A DNA stretch of 64,000 nucleotides from Xanthobacter autotrophicus (GCF_005871085.1 NZ_VAUP01000010.1:1-64000); one strand, 5' to 3'. Counted from the first letter of the stretch, positions 8,815 to 17,627 are shown. Notes: generated by a model from the letters alone, not told the origin. Translations and numbers: made by a program.

Positions 8815-9599
8815 CCGAACCGCGCGCCGATGCCCCGCCCCGAATCGAGGCCAACGGGCTTACCAAGCGCTTCAGCGGCGTTACCGTCGTGGACAACGTC
8901 TCCTTCCTGGTGGAGCCAGGTCAGATCCTCGGCCTCATCGGCCCCAACGGCGCCGGCAAGACGACCCTGTTCAACCTGATGTCCGGCGTGCTCAAGCCCG
9001 ATGCCGGCCGCCTGGTGGTGAACGGCGTGGAGGCGAGCGGCCTTCCGCCCCACCGCCTCGCCCGGCTGGGGCTGGTGCGCACCTTCCAGCTCGCCCGCGA
9101 ACTCGACAAGCTCACGGTGCTCGAGAACGTGCTCCTCGCCGCGCGGACAAATGCCGGCGAAAGCCTCACCGGCGCCCTTTTCCGGCCCGCTGCGGTACGC
9201 CTCGACGAGCGGGCGGCCACCGAGCGGGCCCGCGAGATGCTGGCCCTGGTCTCGCTCTCGGATCACGAGTCCAAGCCCGCAGCAAACCTGTCCGGCGGTC
9301 AGAAGAAGCTGCTGGAGATGGCGCGCTGCCTGATGGCGGAGGCGGACACCATCCTCCTCGACGAGATCGCAGCAGGGGTGGCGCCGCACCTCGTGGACGA
9401 GATCGCCCTGCTCATCCAGCGGCTCAACCGCGAGCACGGCAAGACCTTCGTGGTCATCGAGCACAATATCGGTTTCATCCGCGCGTTGGCCTCCCGCGTG
9501 GTGGTGATGGCCGCCGGCCGCGTGCTGGCGGAAGGCAGCTTTGCCCATGTCTCCGCCAATCCCGCCGTCGTCGAATCCTACCTGGGACAGGCCGCATGA
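8811..9599 (+). CDS. livG: Branched-chain-type ABC transporter ATPase, LivG family
   Basis: A 262-residue cytoplasmic ATPase. Walker A GPNGAGKTT at about residue 44, signature LSGGQKKLLEMARCLM, Walker B DTILLDEIAAGVAP and an H-loop in VVIEHNIGFI. The Glu next to Walker B Asp is present. The family energises uptake of branched-chain amino acids, amides or aromatic acids. Start and stop overlap the neighbouring TetR and livF genes by four bases each, giving translational coupling. Confidence 0.9.
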   Translation: MTEPRADAPPRIEANGLTKRFSGVTVVDNVSFLVEPGQILGLIGPNGAGKTTLFNLMSGVLKPDAGRLVVNGVEASGLPPHRLARLGLVRTFQLARELDKLTVLENVLLAARTNAGESLTGALFRPAAVRLDERAATERAREMLALVSLSDHESKPAANLSGGQKKLLEMARCLMAEADTILLDEIAAGVAPHLVDEIALLIQRLNREHGKTFVVIEHNIGFIRALASRVVVMAAGRVLAEGSFAHVSANPAVVESYLGQAA

Positions 9600-10306
9600 C
9601 GCTTCTGTGCCTCCAGAACCTGCGCGCCGGATATGGCGGCGGCGACATCGTCCACGGCGTCGACCTTGCGGTCGCGCCGGGCGAGATGGTCGCCCTCGTC
9701 GGGCCCAACGGCGCCGGCAAGTCCACCCTTCTCAAGGCCATTGCCGGCGTGGCCAAGGTCACCGGCGGAACGCTGACGCTGGACGAGCGGAACCTCATTC
9801 CCCTCACCCCGGCCGCCCGCGCCCAGGCGGGCGCGGTGTTCATGCCGCAGGACCGCAACGTGTTCCGCACGCTCACCGTCACCGAGAACCTGTCCGTCAG
9901 CGCCTGGGGCTGCCGCGACATCGCACAGCGGCGCGCGGAGGTGACGAGCCTTCTACCCACCATGCGCCCCTATATGCACAAGCGGGCCGGCGGCCTGTCG
10001 GGCGGCCAGCGGCAGATGGTTGCGCTCGGCATGGCGCTGATGGCCCGGCCCCGCGTTCTGCTGGTGGACGAGCCCACCGCGGGACTGTCTCCCCTGCTGG
10101 TGGGCGAGATGCTGGACGTGCTGCGCGAGCTCGCAGCGGCCGCCGCCCTCGGCATCCTCATCGTCGAGCAGAACGCCCGCGCGGCCCTTGAGCGGGCAGA
10201 CCGGGCGCTCGTGCTGGTGGACGGCCGGGTGGTGCGGTCGGGCAGCGCGGCGGTGCTGGCGCAGGAGCCGGATTTCGGCGCGCTCTTCTTCGGGGAGGCT
10301 GCCTGA
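9596..10306 (+). CDS. livF: Branched-chain-type ABC transporter ATPase, LivF family
   Basis: A 236-residue ATPase that would pair with the LivG protein. Walker A GPNGAGKST, Q-loop region VFMPQDRNVF, signature LSGGQRQMVALGMALM, Walker B RVLLVDEPTAGLSP and the LivF-typical LIVEQNARAALERADRALVL. Coupled to livG upstream (ATGA) and to livH downstream (TGATG). Confidence 0.9.
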   Translation: MTLLCLQNLRAGYGGGDIVHGVDLAVAPGEMVALVGPNGAGKSTLLKAIAGVAKVTGGTLTLDERNLIPLTPAARAQAGAVFMPQDRNVFRTLTVTENLSVSAWGCRDIAQRRAEVTSLLPTMRPYMHKRAGGLSGGQRQMVALGMALMARPRVLLVDEPTAGLSPLLVGEMLDVLRELAAAAALGILIVEQNARAALERADRALVLVDGRVVRSGSAAVLAQEPDFGALFFGEAA

Positions 10307-11163
10307 TGCAGATGTTCATCAATGCGCTGGCGACGGCGGCGATCCTTGCACCGGCAGCGGTTGCCTTCACCCTCATCTTCACCTTGTTCCGCTACGCCAA
10401 TTTCGCGGCCGGCGGCTTTGTCACCGTGGGCGCCTTCGCCGCTTGGACGCTGAACGCGCCGCTCGGCCTGCCGCTCTGGGCCGGGGGCGTCGGCGCCATG
10501 GGCGTGTGCGCGGGGGCGGTGGCGCTCAGCGACCGGGTGGTCTTCCGGCCCCTGCGCGGCCGGAGCGGCGGCACGCTGCTGCTCGTCTCCATCGCCTTGT
10601 CCTTCGTCATCGAGAACATCATCCGCTTCTGCTTCGGCGCGCAGGTGAAGGGCTTCGACCTGCCGCTCACTGGCCCCATGGTCTTCGCCGGCCTGCGGGT
10701 GCCCAAGGAGACCGTCTGGGTCATCTCCATCTCGCTCATCGCCACCCTGGCGGTGGGTGCGCTCCTAACCTTTACGCCCATCGGCCGGGCGCTGCGGGCG
10801 GTGGCGGACAATGCCTCCCTCGCCAATGTGCGCGGCCTGCCTGTGCCGGGCGTGGAGGCTTTCGGGGTCATCGTCGCCGGGGCCCTGTTCGGCCTCTCGG
10901 GGACGCTGGTGGGCGTGGATCTCGCCATCGATCCCAACCTCAACTGGGCCATCGCCATCCCGGTGATCGCCGCGGCCATCGTCGGCGGCCTCGGCTCGCC
11001 GCTGGGGGCGGCCATCGGCGCCGTCGTCATCGGGCTCGCGGAGGAACTGACCGCGGCCCACTTCTCGCCCACCTACAAGGGCGCCGTGGGCTTCGTGGTG
11101 ATCGCCCTCGTGCTGCTGCTGCGCCCGCAGGGGCTGCTCGGCACCAAGGTGGAGCGCAAGTAA
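10306..11163 (+). CDS. livH: Branched-chain-type ABC transporter permease, LivH family
   Basis: A 285-residue inner-membrane permease with about eight hydrophobic segments. The LivH-type cytoplasmic loop FTPIGRALRAVADNASLANV (about residues 154-173), which docks on the ATPase, and a C-terminal YKGAVGFVVIALVLLLRPQG are visible. Translation is coupled to livF by the TGATG overlap. Confidence 0.9.
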   Translation: MQMFINALATAAILAPAAVAFTLIFTLFRYANFAAGGFVTVGAFAAWTLNAPLGLPLWAGGVGAMGVCAGAVALSDRVVFRPLRGRSGGTLLLVSIALSFVIENIIRFCFGAQVKGFDLPLTGPMVFAGLRVPKETVWVISISLIATLAVGALLTFTPIGRALRAVADNASLANVRGLPVPGVEAFGVIVAGALFGLSGTLVGVDLAIDPNLNWAIAIPVIAAAIVGGLGSPLGAAIGAVVIGLAEELTAAHFSPTYKGAVGFVVIALVLLLRPQGLLGTKVERK

Positions 11164-11168
11164 GCCCC

Positions 11169-12098
11169 ATGGATGCCTATCTCGTCGCCATCCTCACCAT
11201 CGCCGGGATCTACATCATCCTCGCGCTCGCCCTGAATTTGCAGTTCGGGCTGACCGGCCTCGTCAATTTTGGCGTCGTGGGCTTCTTCTGCCTCGGTGCC
11301 TATGCCAGCGGCATCGCCACCGAAAGCTTCCATGCCCCCTTCGTCGGCGGCCTCTGCGTGGCGATGGTGACGGGCGCCGTCGCCGGGGGGCTGCTGGCGC
11401 TGCTCTCCCTGCGCCTGTCCGGCGACTTCCTCGCCATTGTCACCCTGGGCTTCGCCGAGACCATCCGGCTCATCTTCAACAACGAGGACTGGCTCACCGG
11501 CGGCCCCAAGGGCCTGCTGATCATGACCCGCCCCGTGCTCGCCGATTACAGTCGCTCGGCCAATGCGTGGATGGTGCTCGCCGTCGTCCTGACCGGGGCC
11601 GTCCTCACACTGGCGCTGATGCTGCGTCTGGCCGGCACACCCTACGGCCGCGTGTTGCGCGCCATCCGCGAAGACGAGCTGGTTCCCGCGACCCTGGGCA
11701 AGAACGTCTTTGTCTATCGCCTCCAGTCCTTCGTCATCGGCAGCGTGCTCATGGCCGCCGCCGGCTCGCTCTATGCCCACTACGTGCAGACCATCACGCC
11801 GGACAACTTCACGACGCCGGTGGCAATCCTGGTGTGGATGTCGGTCATCGTCGGCGGCCCCGGCAACATGCTCGGCTCCGTGATCGGGGCGCTGGTGGTG
11901 GTGACCATCTACGAAGGCAGCCGCTTCCTCACCCCCTGGCTCGGCTTTCTCGATGCCGAGCAGGTCTCGGCCCTGCGTTTCATCGTCATCGGCACGGTGC
12001 TGATCCTCGTCATCCGCTTCCGCCCCGAGGGGTTGCTGCCCGAGCCGAAGCATACGCCCGTCGTGCCCGCCACCCGCCGCCCCGCACTGAAAGGATAA
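11169..12098 (+). CDS. livM: Branched-chain-type ABC transporter permease, LivM family
   Basis: A 309-residue permease starting 5 bases after livH. Typical LivM features: LQFGLTGLVNFGVVGFFCLG near the N-terminus, SLRLSGDFLAIVTLGFAETI, the coupling loop GTPYGRVLRAIREDELVPAT, and C-terminal FRPEGLLPEP. Its TAA stop shares bases with the ATG of the binding-protein gene (TAATG). Confidence 0.9.
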   Translation: MDAYLVAILTIAGIYIILALALNLQFGLTGLVNFGVVGFFCLGAYASGIATESFHAPFVGGLCVAMVTGAVAGGLLALLSLRLSGDFLAIVTLGFAETIRLIFNNEDWLTGGPKGLLIMTRPVLADYSRSANAWMVLAVVLTGAVLTLALMLRLAGTPYGRVLRAIREDELVPATLGKNVFVYRLQSFVIGSVLMAAAGSLYAHYVQTITPDNFTTPVAILVWMSVIVGGPGNMLGSVIGALVVVTIYEGSRFLTPWLGFLDAEQVSALRFIVIGTVLILVIRFRPEGLLPEPKHTPVVPATRRPALKG

Positions 12099-13330
12099 TG
12101 GCCATGGACCTCACTCGCAGGCTGTTCCTCACCGGAACGACCCTTGCCGTCGCCGCGCCCGCCCTGCTGCGCCACGGCCTTGCCCAGTCCGAGCCCATCA
12201 AGGTCGGCAGCCTCGTGCCGCTGTCCGGCGGCGGCGGACCCTACGGCCCGGAGAAGGCGCAGGCGCACAAGGCGGTGGTGGAACTGGTGAATAAGCAGGG
12301 CGGTGTACTTGGCCGCCAGGTGGTGCTCATCTCCGAGAATTCCGAGACCAATCCGGAAGCCGCGGTGCGCGCCGCGCGCAAGATGATCGATGCCGACCGC
12401 GTCTGCGCCATCCTCGGCACCTGGGCCTCTTCAGTGACCCTTGGCATCATGCCCCTGTGCCAGGAAGCCAACGTCGTCCAGATCTTCACCGGCTCCTCCG
12501 ACACCCTGCCGAACGGCGACAAGAAGCGCCTGTGCTACAACCTTCAGCCGCTGAACAAGGCCTGGTGCGTGGCGTTGGCCGACCTCGCCGCCAAGCGGGG
12601 CGAGCTGAAGATCGCCTTTGCCGGCCCGAAGAACGACTTCGCTGCCTCCATGGGCGAGAGCTTCAGCAAGGCCCTGGAGAAGGTGGGGGGCAAGATCGTC
12701 GGCGAGCCGCTCTACTACAACCCGAACCAGGTGTCCTACCGCGCCGAGGCGGAGCGCCTGATCAGCTCGGGCGCGCCGGCCCTGTTCCTGGCGGGCTATG
12801 TCACCGACCTCACGCCTGTCTATCGCGAGCTGGTGCGCGGTGGCTATCAGGGGAAGGTCTTCGCGTTGTCCTTCGCCGTGGGCCCGCAGTTCAAGCAGGC
12901 GGTGGGGACCGCCGCCAACGGCATCCTGCACGGCTCGCCCGTGCCGCCGGTGGGCAAGGATACCTACGATGCCTATCTGAATCTCGTGGGTCTCAAGCCC
13001 AACGGGCAGGTGCAGAATTCCTATGGCTGCGCCGCCTATGACGAGATGAACCTGCTGCTGCTCGGCATCGCCAGCGCCAAGTCCACCGAAGGCCCCAAGA
13101 TCGCCGAGCACATCATGAAGGTGGCCAACGGCCCGGGCGAGCGCGTGACCACTTTCGAGCAGGGCGCCAAGCTGCTCGCCGAGGGCAAAACCATCAATTA
13201 CGACGGAGCCAGTTCCTCGGCGGACTTCCTGCCCAACGGCATGCTCAAGAGCCGCGATTTCGCGCTCTATGAGATCCAGGGCGACAAGGACGTGCTCCTC
13301 ACCACGACCACCAGCGAAGCCGAGCAGTGA
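12098..13330 (+). CDS. Periplasmic amino acid/amide-type ABC binding protein
   Basis: A 410-residue type I periplasmic binding protein. The N-terminus MAMDLTRRLFLTGTTLAV carries a twin-arginine motif, and the signal ends near GLAQS; the mature part starts EPIKVGSLVPLSGGGGPYGP, the classical Peripla_BP_6 opening. It delivers the substrate to the LivHM permease. It is the last gene of the TetR-livGFHM operon. The substrate is unknown; the neighbouring amidohydrolase/MBL pair suggests a cyclic amide or lactone-like compound, which is inference. Confidence 0.88.
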   Translation: MAMDLTRRLFLTGTTLAVAAPALLRHGLAQSEPIKVGSLVPLSGGGGPYGPEKAQAHKAVVELVNKQGGVLGRQVVLISENSETNPEAAVRAARKMIDADRVCAILGTWASSVTLGIMPLCQEANVVQIFTGSSDTLPNGDKKRLCYNLQPLNKAWCVALADLAAKRGELKIAFAGPKNDFAASMGESFSKALEKVGGKIVGEPLYYNPNQVSYRAEAERLISSGAPALFLAGYVTDLTPVYRELVRGGYQGKVFALSFAVGPQFKQAVGTAANGILHGSPVPPVGKDTYDAYLNLVGLKPNGQVQNSYGCAAYDEMNLLLLGIASAKSTEGPKIAEHIMKVANGPGERVTTFEQGAKLLAEGKTINYDGASSSADFLPNGMLKSRDFALYEIQGDKDVLLTTTTSEAEQ

Positions 13331-13636
13331 CGCGGAGGCGCCGAACCGCCCGTGAGTTCGTCGGAGGCCCCATCTCCTGAAAAGGTGTGCGTCTGCCGGT
13401 GCAGTTGGTCTCTTCGGAACGGGGCCTGATACCAATGGCGCGTGAGCTCGACTCGCGAGCCATTGGTCCAACCAGGCGGACGCTTGAGCGTACAAGACCG
13501 AGGTCGCTGGGCTCAGGCGGTGATGGCGAGGCTTGGCAGGCGGCGAGGGTACACCGGACGGCTGTGGTCCCTCGCCCCCGTCGCGTTTTTTCAGTTCGCA
13601 ATTGCGAATGGATCGCGCATGGGTGCAAAATAAGGC
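13331..13636. other. Intergenic region with long near-palindrome
   Basis: No gene is seen between the binding-protein gene and the HPP gene. The only structure noticed is the 37-base dyad at 13432-13468. Confidence 0.5.
13432..13468. repeat. 37-base near-perfect palindrome
   Basis: Arms ACCAATGGC and GCCATTGGT enclose an inner dyad around GAGCTCGACTC, giving an almost complete inverted repeat of 37 bases. It lies about 170 bases before the HPP gene. It has no U tract, so it is more likely an operator or a dispersed palindrome than an intrinsic terminator. Confidence 0.5.
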
Positions 13637-14170
13637 ATGCCTTCTTCGACGCCAAAGCCTGGCATCTCATCGGAAACGCGCGCCCCGGCGCAGACCTTTC
13701 GCGACAAGCACGGGCGCGCACTGCTCTGGTGCTGGCAGGGGCTGGGCGGGACGCTGGCGGTCGCGGTCATGGAAGTCGCGGCTTATTTTGGCGAGACGCC
13801 TCTGGCTCTCATTCCGTTCGCCACCTCCATCGTCCTTGTACTGGGCATGCCGGAAGCCGAGGCCGCCCAGCCTCGCGCATTGGTGGGCGGCCATCTGGTC
13901 TCGACGCTGGTAGGCTTCGCCATGCTCGCCGTCTTCGGGCGTTCGGAACCGGCCGCGGCGGCGGCGGTGGGGCTTGCCATGGTCGCCATGCGGGCCAGTG
14001 GCACCATGCATCCACCTGCGGCCATCAATCCCATCATCGTGGTTATGGAGGCCATGAAGCCGGGCTTCCTGCTGGTCCCAGTGGGTTTCGGCGCGGTGCT
14101 TCTGTCCTTCTATGCGTTCGGTTGGCACAATCTGGCACGGCGGGGAAGCTGGCCATTGCGCTGGTGGTAA
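13637..14170 (+). CDS. HPP-family integral membrane protein
   Basis: A 177-residue protein with four to five predicted membrane segments. The diagnostic MHPPAAINPIIV stretch (His-Pro-Pro) lies at about residues 116-127, preceded by AMRASGT. The N-terminal 30 residues are hydrophilic. HPP proteins are conserved bacterial membrane proteins; one cyanobacterial/plant branch transports nitrite, but the role of this branch is unestablished. The gene stands alone on the plus strand and is convergent with the DUF1275 gene 14 bases downstream. Confidence 0.85.
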   Translation: MPSSTPKPGISSETRAPAQTFRDKHGRALLWCWQGLGGTLAVAVMEVAAYFGETPLALIPFATSIVLVLGMPEAEAAQPRALVGGHLVSTLVGFAMLAVFGRSEPAAAAAVGLAMVAMRASGTMHPPAAINPIIVVMEAMKPGFLLVPVGFGAVLLSFYAFGWHNLARRGSWPLRWW

Positions 14171-14184
14171 GACCGGCGACTGCG

Positions 14185-14910
14185 TCAGAGCCAGCCCGAG
14201 ACCAGGCATGTCATCATGCCGGCGACCAGTGCCGCGGCAATGCCGAGGCACGTTGCCAGGCTGAACGTGCCCAGGGCTTGGGCTCCGAGGATGATGCCGG
14301 CGATGAAGGCGCTCCACGACAGGGCGTTCAGCGCCGCTTTCCCGGCTTCTACCCTGTCCCGCCGGCTCCGCGCCAACGACTGCCCCAGATTGAACAGCAT
14401 GCCTGTGATGAAGCTGCGGCCGATATCCGCGCCTGCCACCACCTGATGCAGTACGTTTTGCAGGCCCATGGCGACCACGACCATGAGAAGGCCTGCGCGG
14501 CCATGATCAAGGCGGGCAAGGACGATCGCCGAAAGAAACAGTGCCAGCTCGATGGCGAGCACGGTGGCCATATGCGTGTCGCCGATCCGGTCGCTCACCC
14601 TGGTGCCGAGGCATGAGCCGGTGACGAAGGCGAGAACGAACAGGGCAACCCACGCGGCATCCGTCCAGTGCCCGGTTCCCAGCGACAAGCCGAGATGCGT
14701 GCTGTTGCCGCTCATGAACGATACGTAGAGGTGGTCGAGCTTGGTGAAGCCCACCGCGTCCATGTACCCCGCGAGCCCCGTCAGCAACAGGCAGAAGGCG
14801 GTCGGATGGCGCAACGCTGTCCCGGGCCATTGCGCGCGCGGAGCGGCCCGGGTGTCGGCCGGGGCGGTCCGAAGGGGGCTGATCTGGTTCGACACCGGCT
14901 GGCTCCACAT
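14185..14910 (-). CDS. DUF1275 (YoaK family) membrane protein
   Basis: About 241 residues with six hydrophobic segments. YoaK-family marks: TAFCLLLTGLAGYMDAVGFT, then YVSFMSGNSTHLGLSLG (the conserved MSGN motif), and QNVLHQVVAGADIGRSFITG in the second half. ATG 14910 is chosen because upstream in-frame sequence to 15264 is Arg-rich and unlike the family. Function unknown. Confidence 0.85.
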   Translation of the reverse strand: MWSQPVSNQISPLRTAPADTRAAPRAQWPGTALRHPTAFCLLLTGLAGYMDAVGFTKLDHLYVSFMSGNSTHLGLSLGTGHWTDAAWVALFVLAFVTGSCLGTRVSDRIGDTHMATVLAIELALFLSAIVLARLDHGRAGLLMVVVAMGLQNVLHQVVAGADIGRSFITGMLFNLGQSLARSRRDRVEAGKAALNALSWSAFIAGIILGAQALGTFSLATCLGIAAALVAGMMTCLVSGWL

Positions 14911-15328
14911 GCATTCGGCACACTGGGTCTGCTCTCGCCGGCGCCGCCTCCAGAAGTGATGCGGGCCGGACAAGGGCCTCGCAAGCCTGGGGCTGTTCGG
15001 CATGTCGGGTCTTCCGCGCCGGCCGCGCGTCTTGCCTGATCGCCTGCCGGTGATGGTTGCCATGGCCCGCACCGCGACGCAGCGGACGGGAGAGACATCT
15101 CTCCGGGATCGGCAAGGCATGCGCTCCAGACCACGCCGGCGTTCTCGCTGTCGCAACGGGCCGCGGCGCGCGACGCGATCGGGTTGGCTCCGTTCCGGGC
15201 GTTTCCGGCGTATTCCATACCTTCGTTTCGACACCGCATAGGCACGTATGCTGCTAGCAAACAATCATAGAATTGTTGATCTGACGGACGCGAAATACAG
15301 TTACGACATCAGAAACGGAGTGTTCGTC
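14911..15328. other. Divergent intergenic region
   Basis: No convincing gene between the DUF1275 gene and the small secreted protein. The last 80 bases are AT-richer and contain an inverted repeat AACAAT-6-ATTGTT at 15260-15277, about 50 bases before the small gene, resembling the dyads at 17861 and 19778. Confidence 0.4.
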
Positions 15329-15616
15329 ATGTCCATCAAGTCCATTGTGCTCGCCGCCGGTGCCACCCTCGTGATCGTGTCTTCTGCCGGTGCCGCCTTC
15401 GCCGATCCCTATATCCAGAAGGAGAACAAGGAGCAGTACGCGGTCTCCGCCCAGGAGAGCCTGATCCCGACCTCCAGGCAGGCCGTGGCCGCCGAGGAGC
15501 AGAAGCTCAAGAGCCCGAGTGCCTTCGGCACGCCTGGCCCCTATTACGCCTCCGAGAAGCCCTTCGAGGTCGGCAATCCCCACTGGGGCCCGGCCGAGGA
15601 TGCCGACCAGAACTAA
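15329..15616 (+). CDS. Small secreted protein of unknown function
   Basis: 95 residues. MSIKSIVLAAGATLVIVSSA begins a signal peptide cleaved near AAFA-DPYIQ. The mature part of about 70 residues is hydrophilic and Pro/Glu/Lys-rich, with no Cys and no recognised domain. ATG 15329 is chosen because the signal peptide begins there. A strong intrinsic terminator follows 20 bases after the stop, so it is a single-gene transcript. No family recognised. Confidence 0.7.
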   Translation: MSIKSIVLAAGATLVIVSSAGAAFADPYIQKENKEQYAVSAQESLIPTSRQAVAAEEQKLKSPSAFGTPGPYYASEKPFEVGNPHWGPAEDADQN

Positions 15617-15636
15617 CGAAAGCCAACGTGATAAAG

Positions 15637-15663
15637 AAAAGGGCCGCACAAGCGGCCCTTTTT
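15637..15663 (+). terminator. Intrinsic terminator of the small secreted protein gene
   Basis: Stem AAAAGGGCCGC / GCGGCCCTTTT with loop ACAA and a T run. Clear rho-independent terminator. Confidence 0.85.
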
Positions 15664-15938
15664 CTATTTCCACATCATCGAGGCAGACTTGCAAAACTGG
15701 GCAGCACCAGGGCCGTTGGTCCCCGTCGCGAGCGGAGCCGAGTGGTCGTGCGCGACGCGCGGCGACCCTGGTGCTTGCGGACTGAATGCTGCCGGGAGGG
15801 GCGGCATGAAACAGGCCGGAAGGGCCAGGGGCCGAGCCCCAGCCGCGAGAGCAGTCTTGAGCAGAGCGGGGCCGGGCAACGGTGCCAGGCAGAGGGGCTG
15901 GCGGCCCGCAGGTGCGCGGGTTTCTCGCGCGAAGAAAA

Positions 15939-15977
15939 GCGCGTTGCAGGCCGGGGGCGCCCCGGCCTGCAACGCGC
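15939..15977 (-). terminator. Intrinsic terminator of the cytochrome b561/peroxidase operon
   Basis: A perfect 18-base-pair stem with a 3-base loop; on the minus strand it is followed by TTTTCTTC. It lies 8 bases after the stop of the cytochrome gene. Confidence 0.8.
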
Positions 15978-15984
15978 CACGCAT

Positions 15985-16563
15985 TCACTCGGCGGGATGG
16001 ACCTGCGCCGAAGGGGCGTGGTCATGGATCGGCAAGGGCGCCATGCTCTCGAATACCCCGTCGCGTCGGATGAAAGCGTGAAACAGGGCCGCCGCGATGT
16101 GCAGCAAGATCAGCCCGAAGAAGGCGAAGGCGAAATAGAAATGGGCCTTCCAAAGTACGGCCTGCAAGACGGCGCTTTGCGGTAGAATGGGTGGAAGGTG
16201 CAGGCCGCCAAAGAGTAGGATTGGATAGGCGGCTGCAGACATCATGCCCCAGCCCAGCACAGGCATGGCGATCATGAAGAAGTAGAGCGCGTAGTGGGAC
16301 AGGTGGGCGACAAGCTTCATCGCTCCGGGCAGGTTTGCGGGCAACGCCGGCGCCCCCGAACACAGGCGGACCACGAGCCGGATCAAGGCGAGGGCCAGGA
16401 TGGCCACGCCCAGGGTCTTGTGTGTGGCAAGCAACGCCAGGTATTTCGGCCCAACGGTGGAGACCATGCCTACGCCGATGAAGAGCATTGCGAGCAGCAT
16501 GATGGCCATGAGCCAGTGCAGGGCACGCTGCGGCATTGTGAAATGGATTCTCTGTCCGGTCAT
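15985..16563 (-). CDS. Cytochrome b561-family protein
   Basis: A 192-residue di-heme-type membrane cytochrome. Four hydrophobic helices are visible, with candidate heme His residues in PQRALHWLMAIMLL, ALLATHKTLGV, HLSHYALYFFMIAMPVLGW and KAHFYFAFAFFGLILLHIAA. Such proteins pass electrons between the quinone pool and periplasmic partners. Its start overlaps the stop of the catalase-like gene (ATGA), so it probably supplies or takes up electrons for that periplasmic peroxidase, a pairing known from other proteobacteria. Confidence 0.85.
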   Translation of the reverse strand: MTGQRIHFTMPQRALHWLMAIMLLAMLFIGVGMVSTVGPKYLALLATHKTLGVAILALALIRLVVRLCSGAPALPANLPGAMKLVAHLSHYALYFFMIAMPVLGWGMMSAAAYPILLFGGLHLPPILPQSAVLQAVLWKAHFYFAFAFFGLILLHIAAALFHAFIRRDGVFESMAPLPIHDHAPSAQVHPAE

Positions 16564-17627
16564 GGCGTGCTGCTCTTCGCGGTTTGCAGGTGATAGGGGT
16601 AGTATTGGGTTTCCGACGCACGCAGATCATAAGATCTTGCATAGGCGGCCGATCGCGCGGCCGGAAATGGATCGTCGGAAACGGCGATGCCGTCGGGCAG
16701 GATGGTCGGATCGAAATTGATGTCGCGGCAGGGTCCGTCGCGCTCCGGCTCGATCTTGCTGACGATGAGCGTGCCCACCGTCAGCATGCGCCGGTCCGGT
16801 CCCCATGCCTTGCTGGGATCATCGGTCTCGTCGCCTGGATTGGCGAGGGTGATGTTGAATGTCCAGCGCTGCGGGGCCTGGCCGACACGCGCGGTGATCT
16901 CCGGTTCAAGATGGTTGGGGCCGAGCCGGGTCAGTTCCGCATTCGTCACCGGCGAGACCGGCGCCTGCGGCAGCAGAGACCAGCGCACGGGATGCCGGGC
17001 GCCGCTGGCGTCCACGAACAGGAAGGCATCAAGGCTATTGTAAGCCTCCTCGGCATAGCTCGTGGTCCAGGGCGCGGACTTCGCCCAGCCGCCGAACCGC
17101 GCGAATTCCGGGTGCGCCTGGGTGAAACTCGCCATCGCCCCCGGATCGGTACTGTGGGAGGCCTTGAGAAGATCATAGAAGGCCATGGGCGTGGCCACCG
17201 GGAAGAACGGCAAATTGATCATCGCCGTGCGCCAGACCGCACCGTCCGGCGCGGTGATCTGGAGGCCCATGCCCCGCACCCGCACCGTGGCATCGGGTGC
17301 GTCCGGGTCGGGCGTGCCCAGGTTGAAGCGGCCAAGGACTGGATAGGTTCCGCGCGCGAAAACACCAGCGCGAGAGACCTCGGTCCCGGTTCCGTTGGCT
17401 TCGAACACCCCGCTGAAGCAGACGCCCTTGGCATGGTTGCGGCGATGCCCCAGCGCTGGCCCTGACGTCGGCGCCAGCGCCGAGACGAGTTTCGTCGGCG
17501 TGAGGCGGCTGGGTGAGAGCCAGCCCGCCGCATAAGCGAAAGATCCCGCGCCGAGAACGACGACGCCTGCGATCACCGCGAGGTAGCCGATCGTTCGCGC
17601 GGGGGAGTGTGGATCTGGTTGGGTCAT
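16560..17627 (-). CDS. Catalase-family peroxidase, membrane-anchored/periplasmic (SrpA-like)
   Basis: 355 residues. An N-terminal hydrophobic segment (IGYLAVIAGVVVLGAGSFAY) exports or anchors the protein. The catalytic part is the compact catalase fold: HRRNHAKGVCFSGVFEANG carries the distal His region, SRAGVFARGTYPVLGRFNLG and MGLQITAPDG follow, and YARSYDLRASETQYYPYHL closes it. It is shorter than true catalases (about 480), as for SrpA-type peroxidases. ATG 17627 is chosen because upstream in-frame sequence is not catalase-like. It is the first gene of an operon with cytochrome b561, and probably reduces peroxide in the periplasm. Confidence 0.85.
   Translation of the reverse strand: MTQPDPHSPARTIGYLAVIAGVVVLGAGSFAYAAGWLSPSRLTPTKLVSALAPTSGPALGHRRNHAKGVCFSGVFEANGTGTEVSRAGVFARGTYPVLGRFNLGTPDPDAPDATVRVRGMGLQITAPDGAVWRTAMINLPFFPVATPMAFYDLLKASHSTDPGAMASFTQAHPEFARFGGWAKSAPWTTSYAEEAYNSLDAFLFVDASGARHPVRWSLLPQAPVSPVTNAELTRLGPNHLEPEITARVGQAPQRWTFNITLANPGDETDDPSKAWGPDRRMLTVGTLIVSKIEPERDGPCRDINFDPTILPDGIAVSDDPFPAARSAAYARSYDLRASETQYYPYHLQTAKSSTP

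Noticed and set aside
14911-15264. N-terminal extension of the DUF1275 protein
   Set aside because: The extra 118 residues are Arg-rich and unlike the family; the start at 14910 gives a normal length.
15664-15984. Small genes in the gap between the two terminators
   Set aside because: Open frames here are Arg/Gly/Ala-rich in every frame, with no ribosome binding site, and lie beyond terminators of both neighbours.
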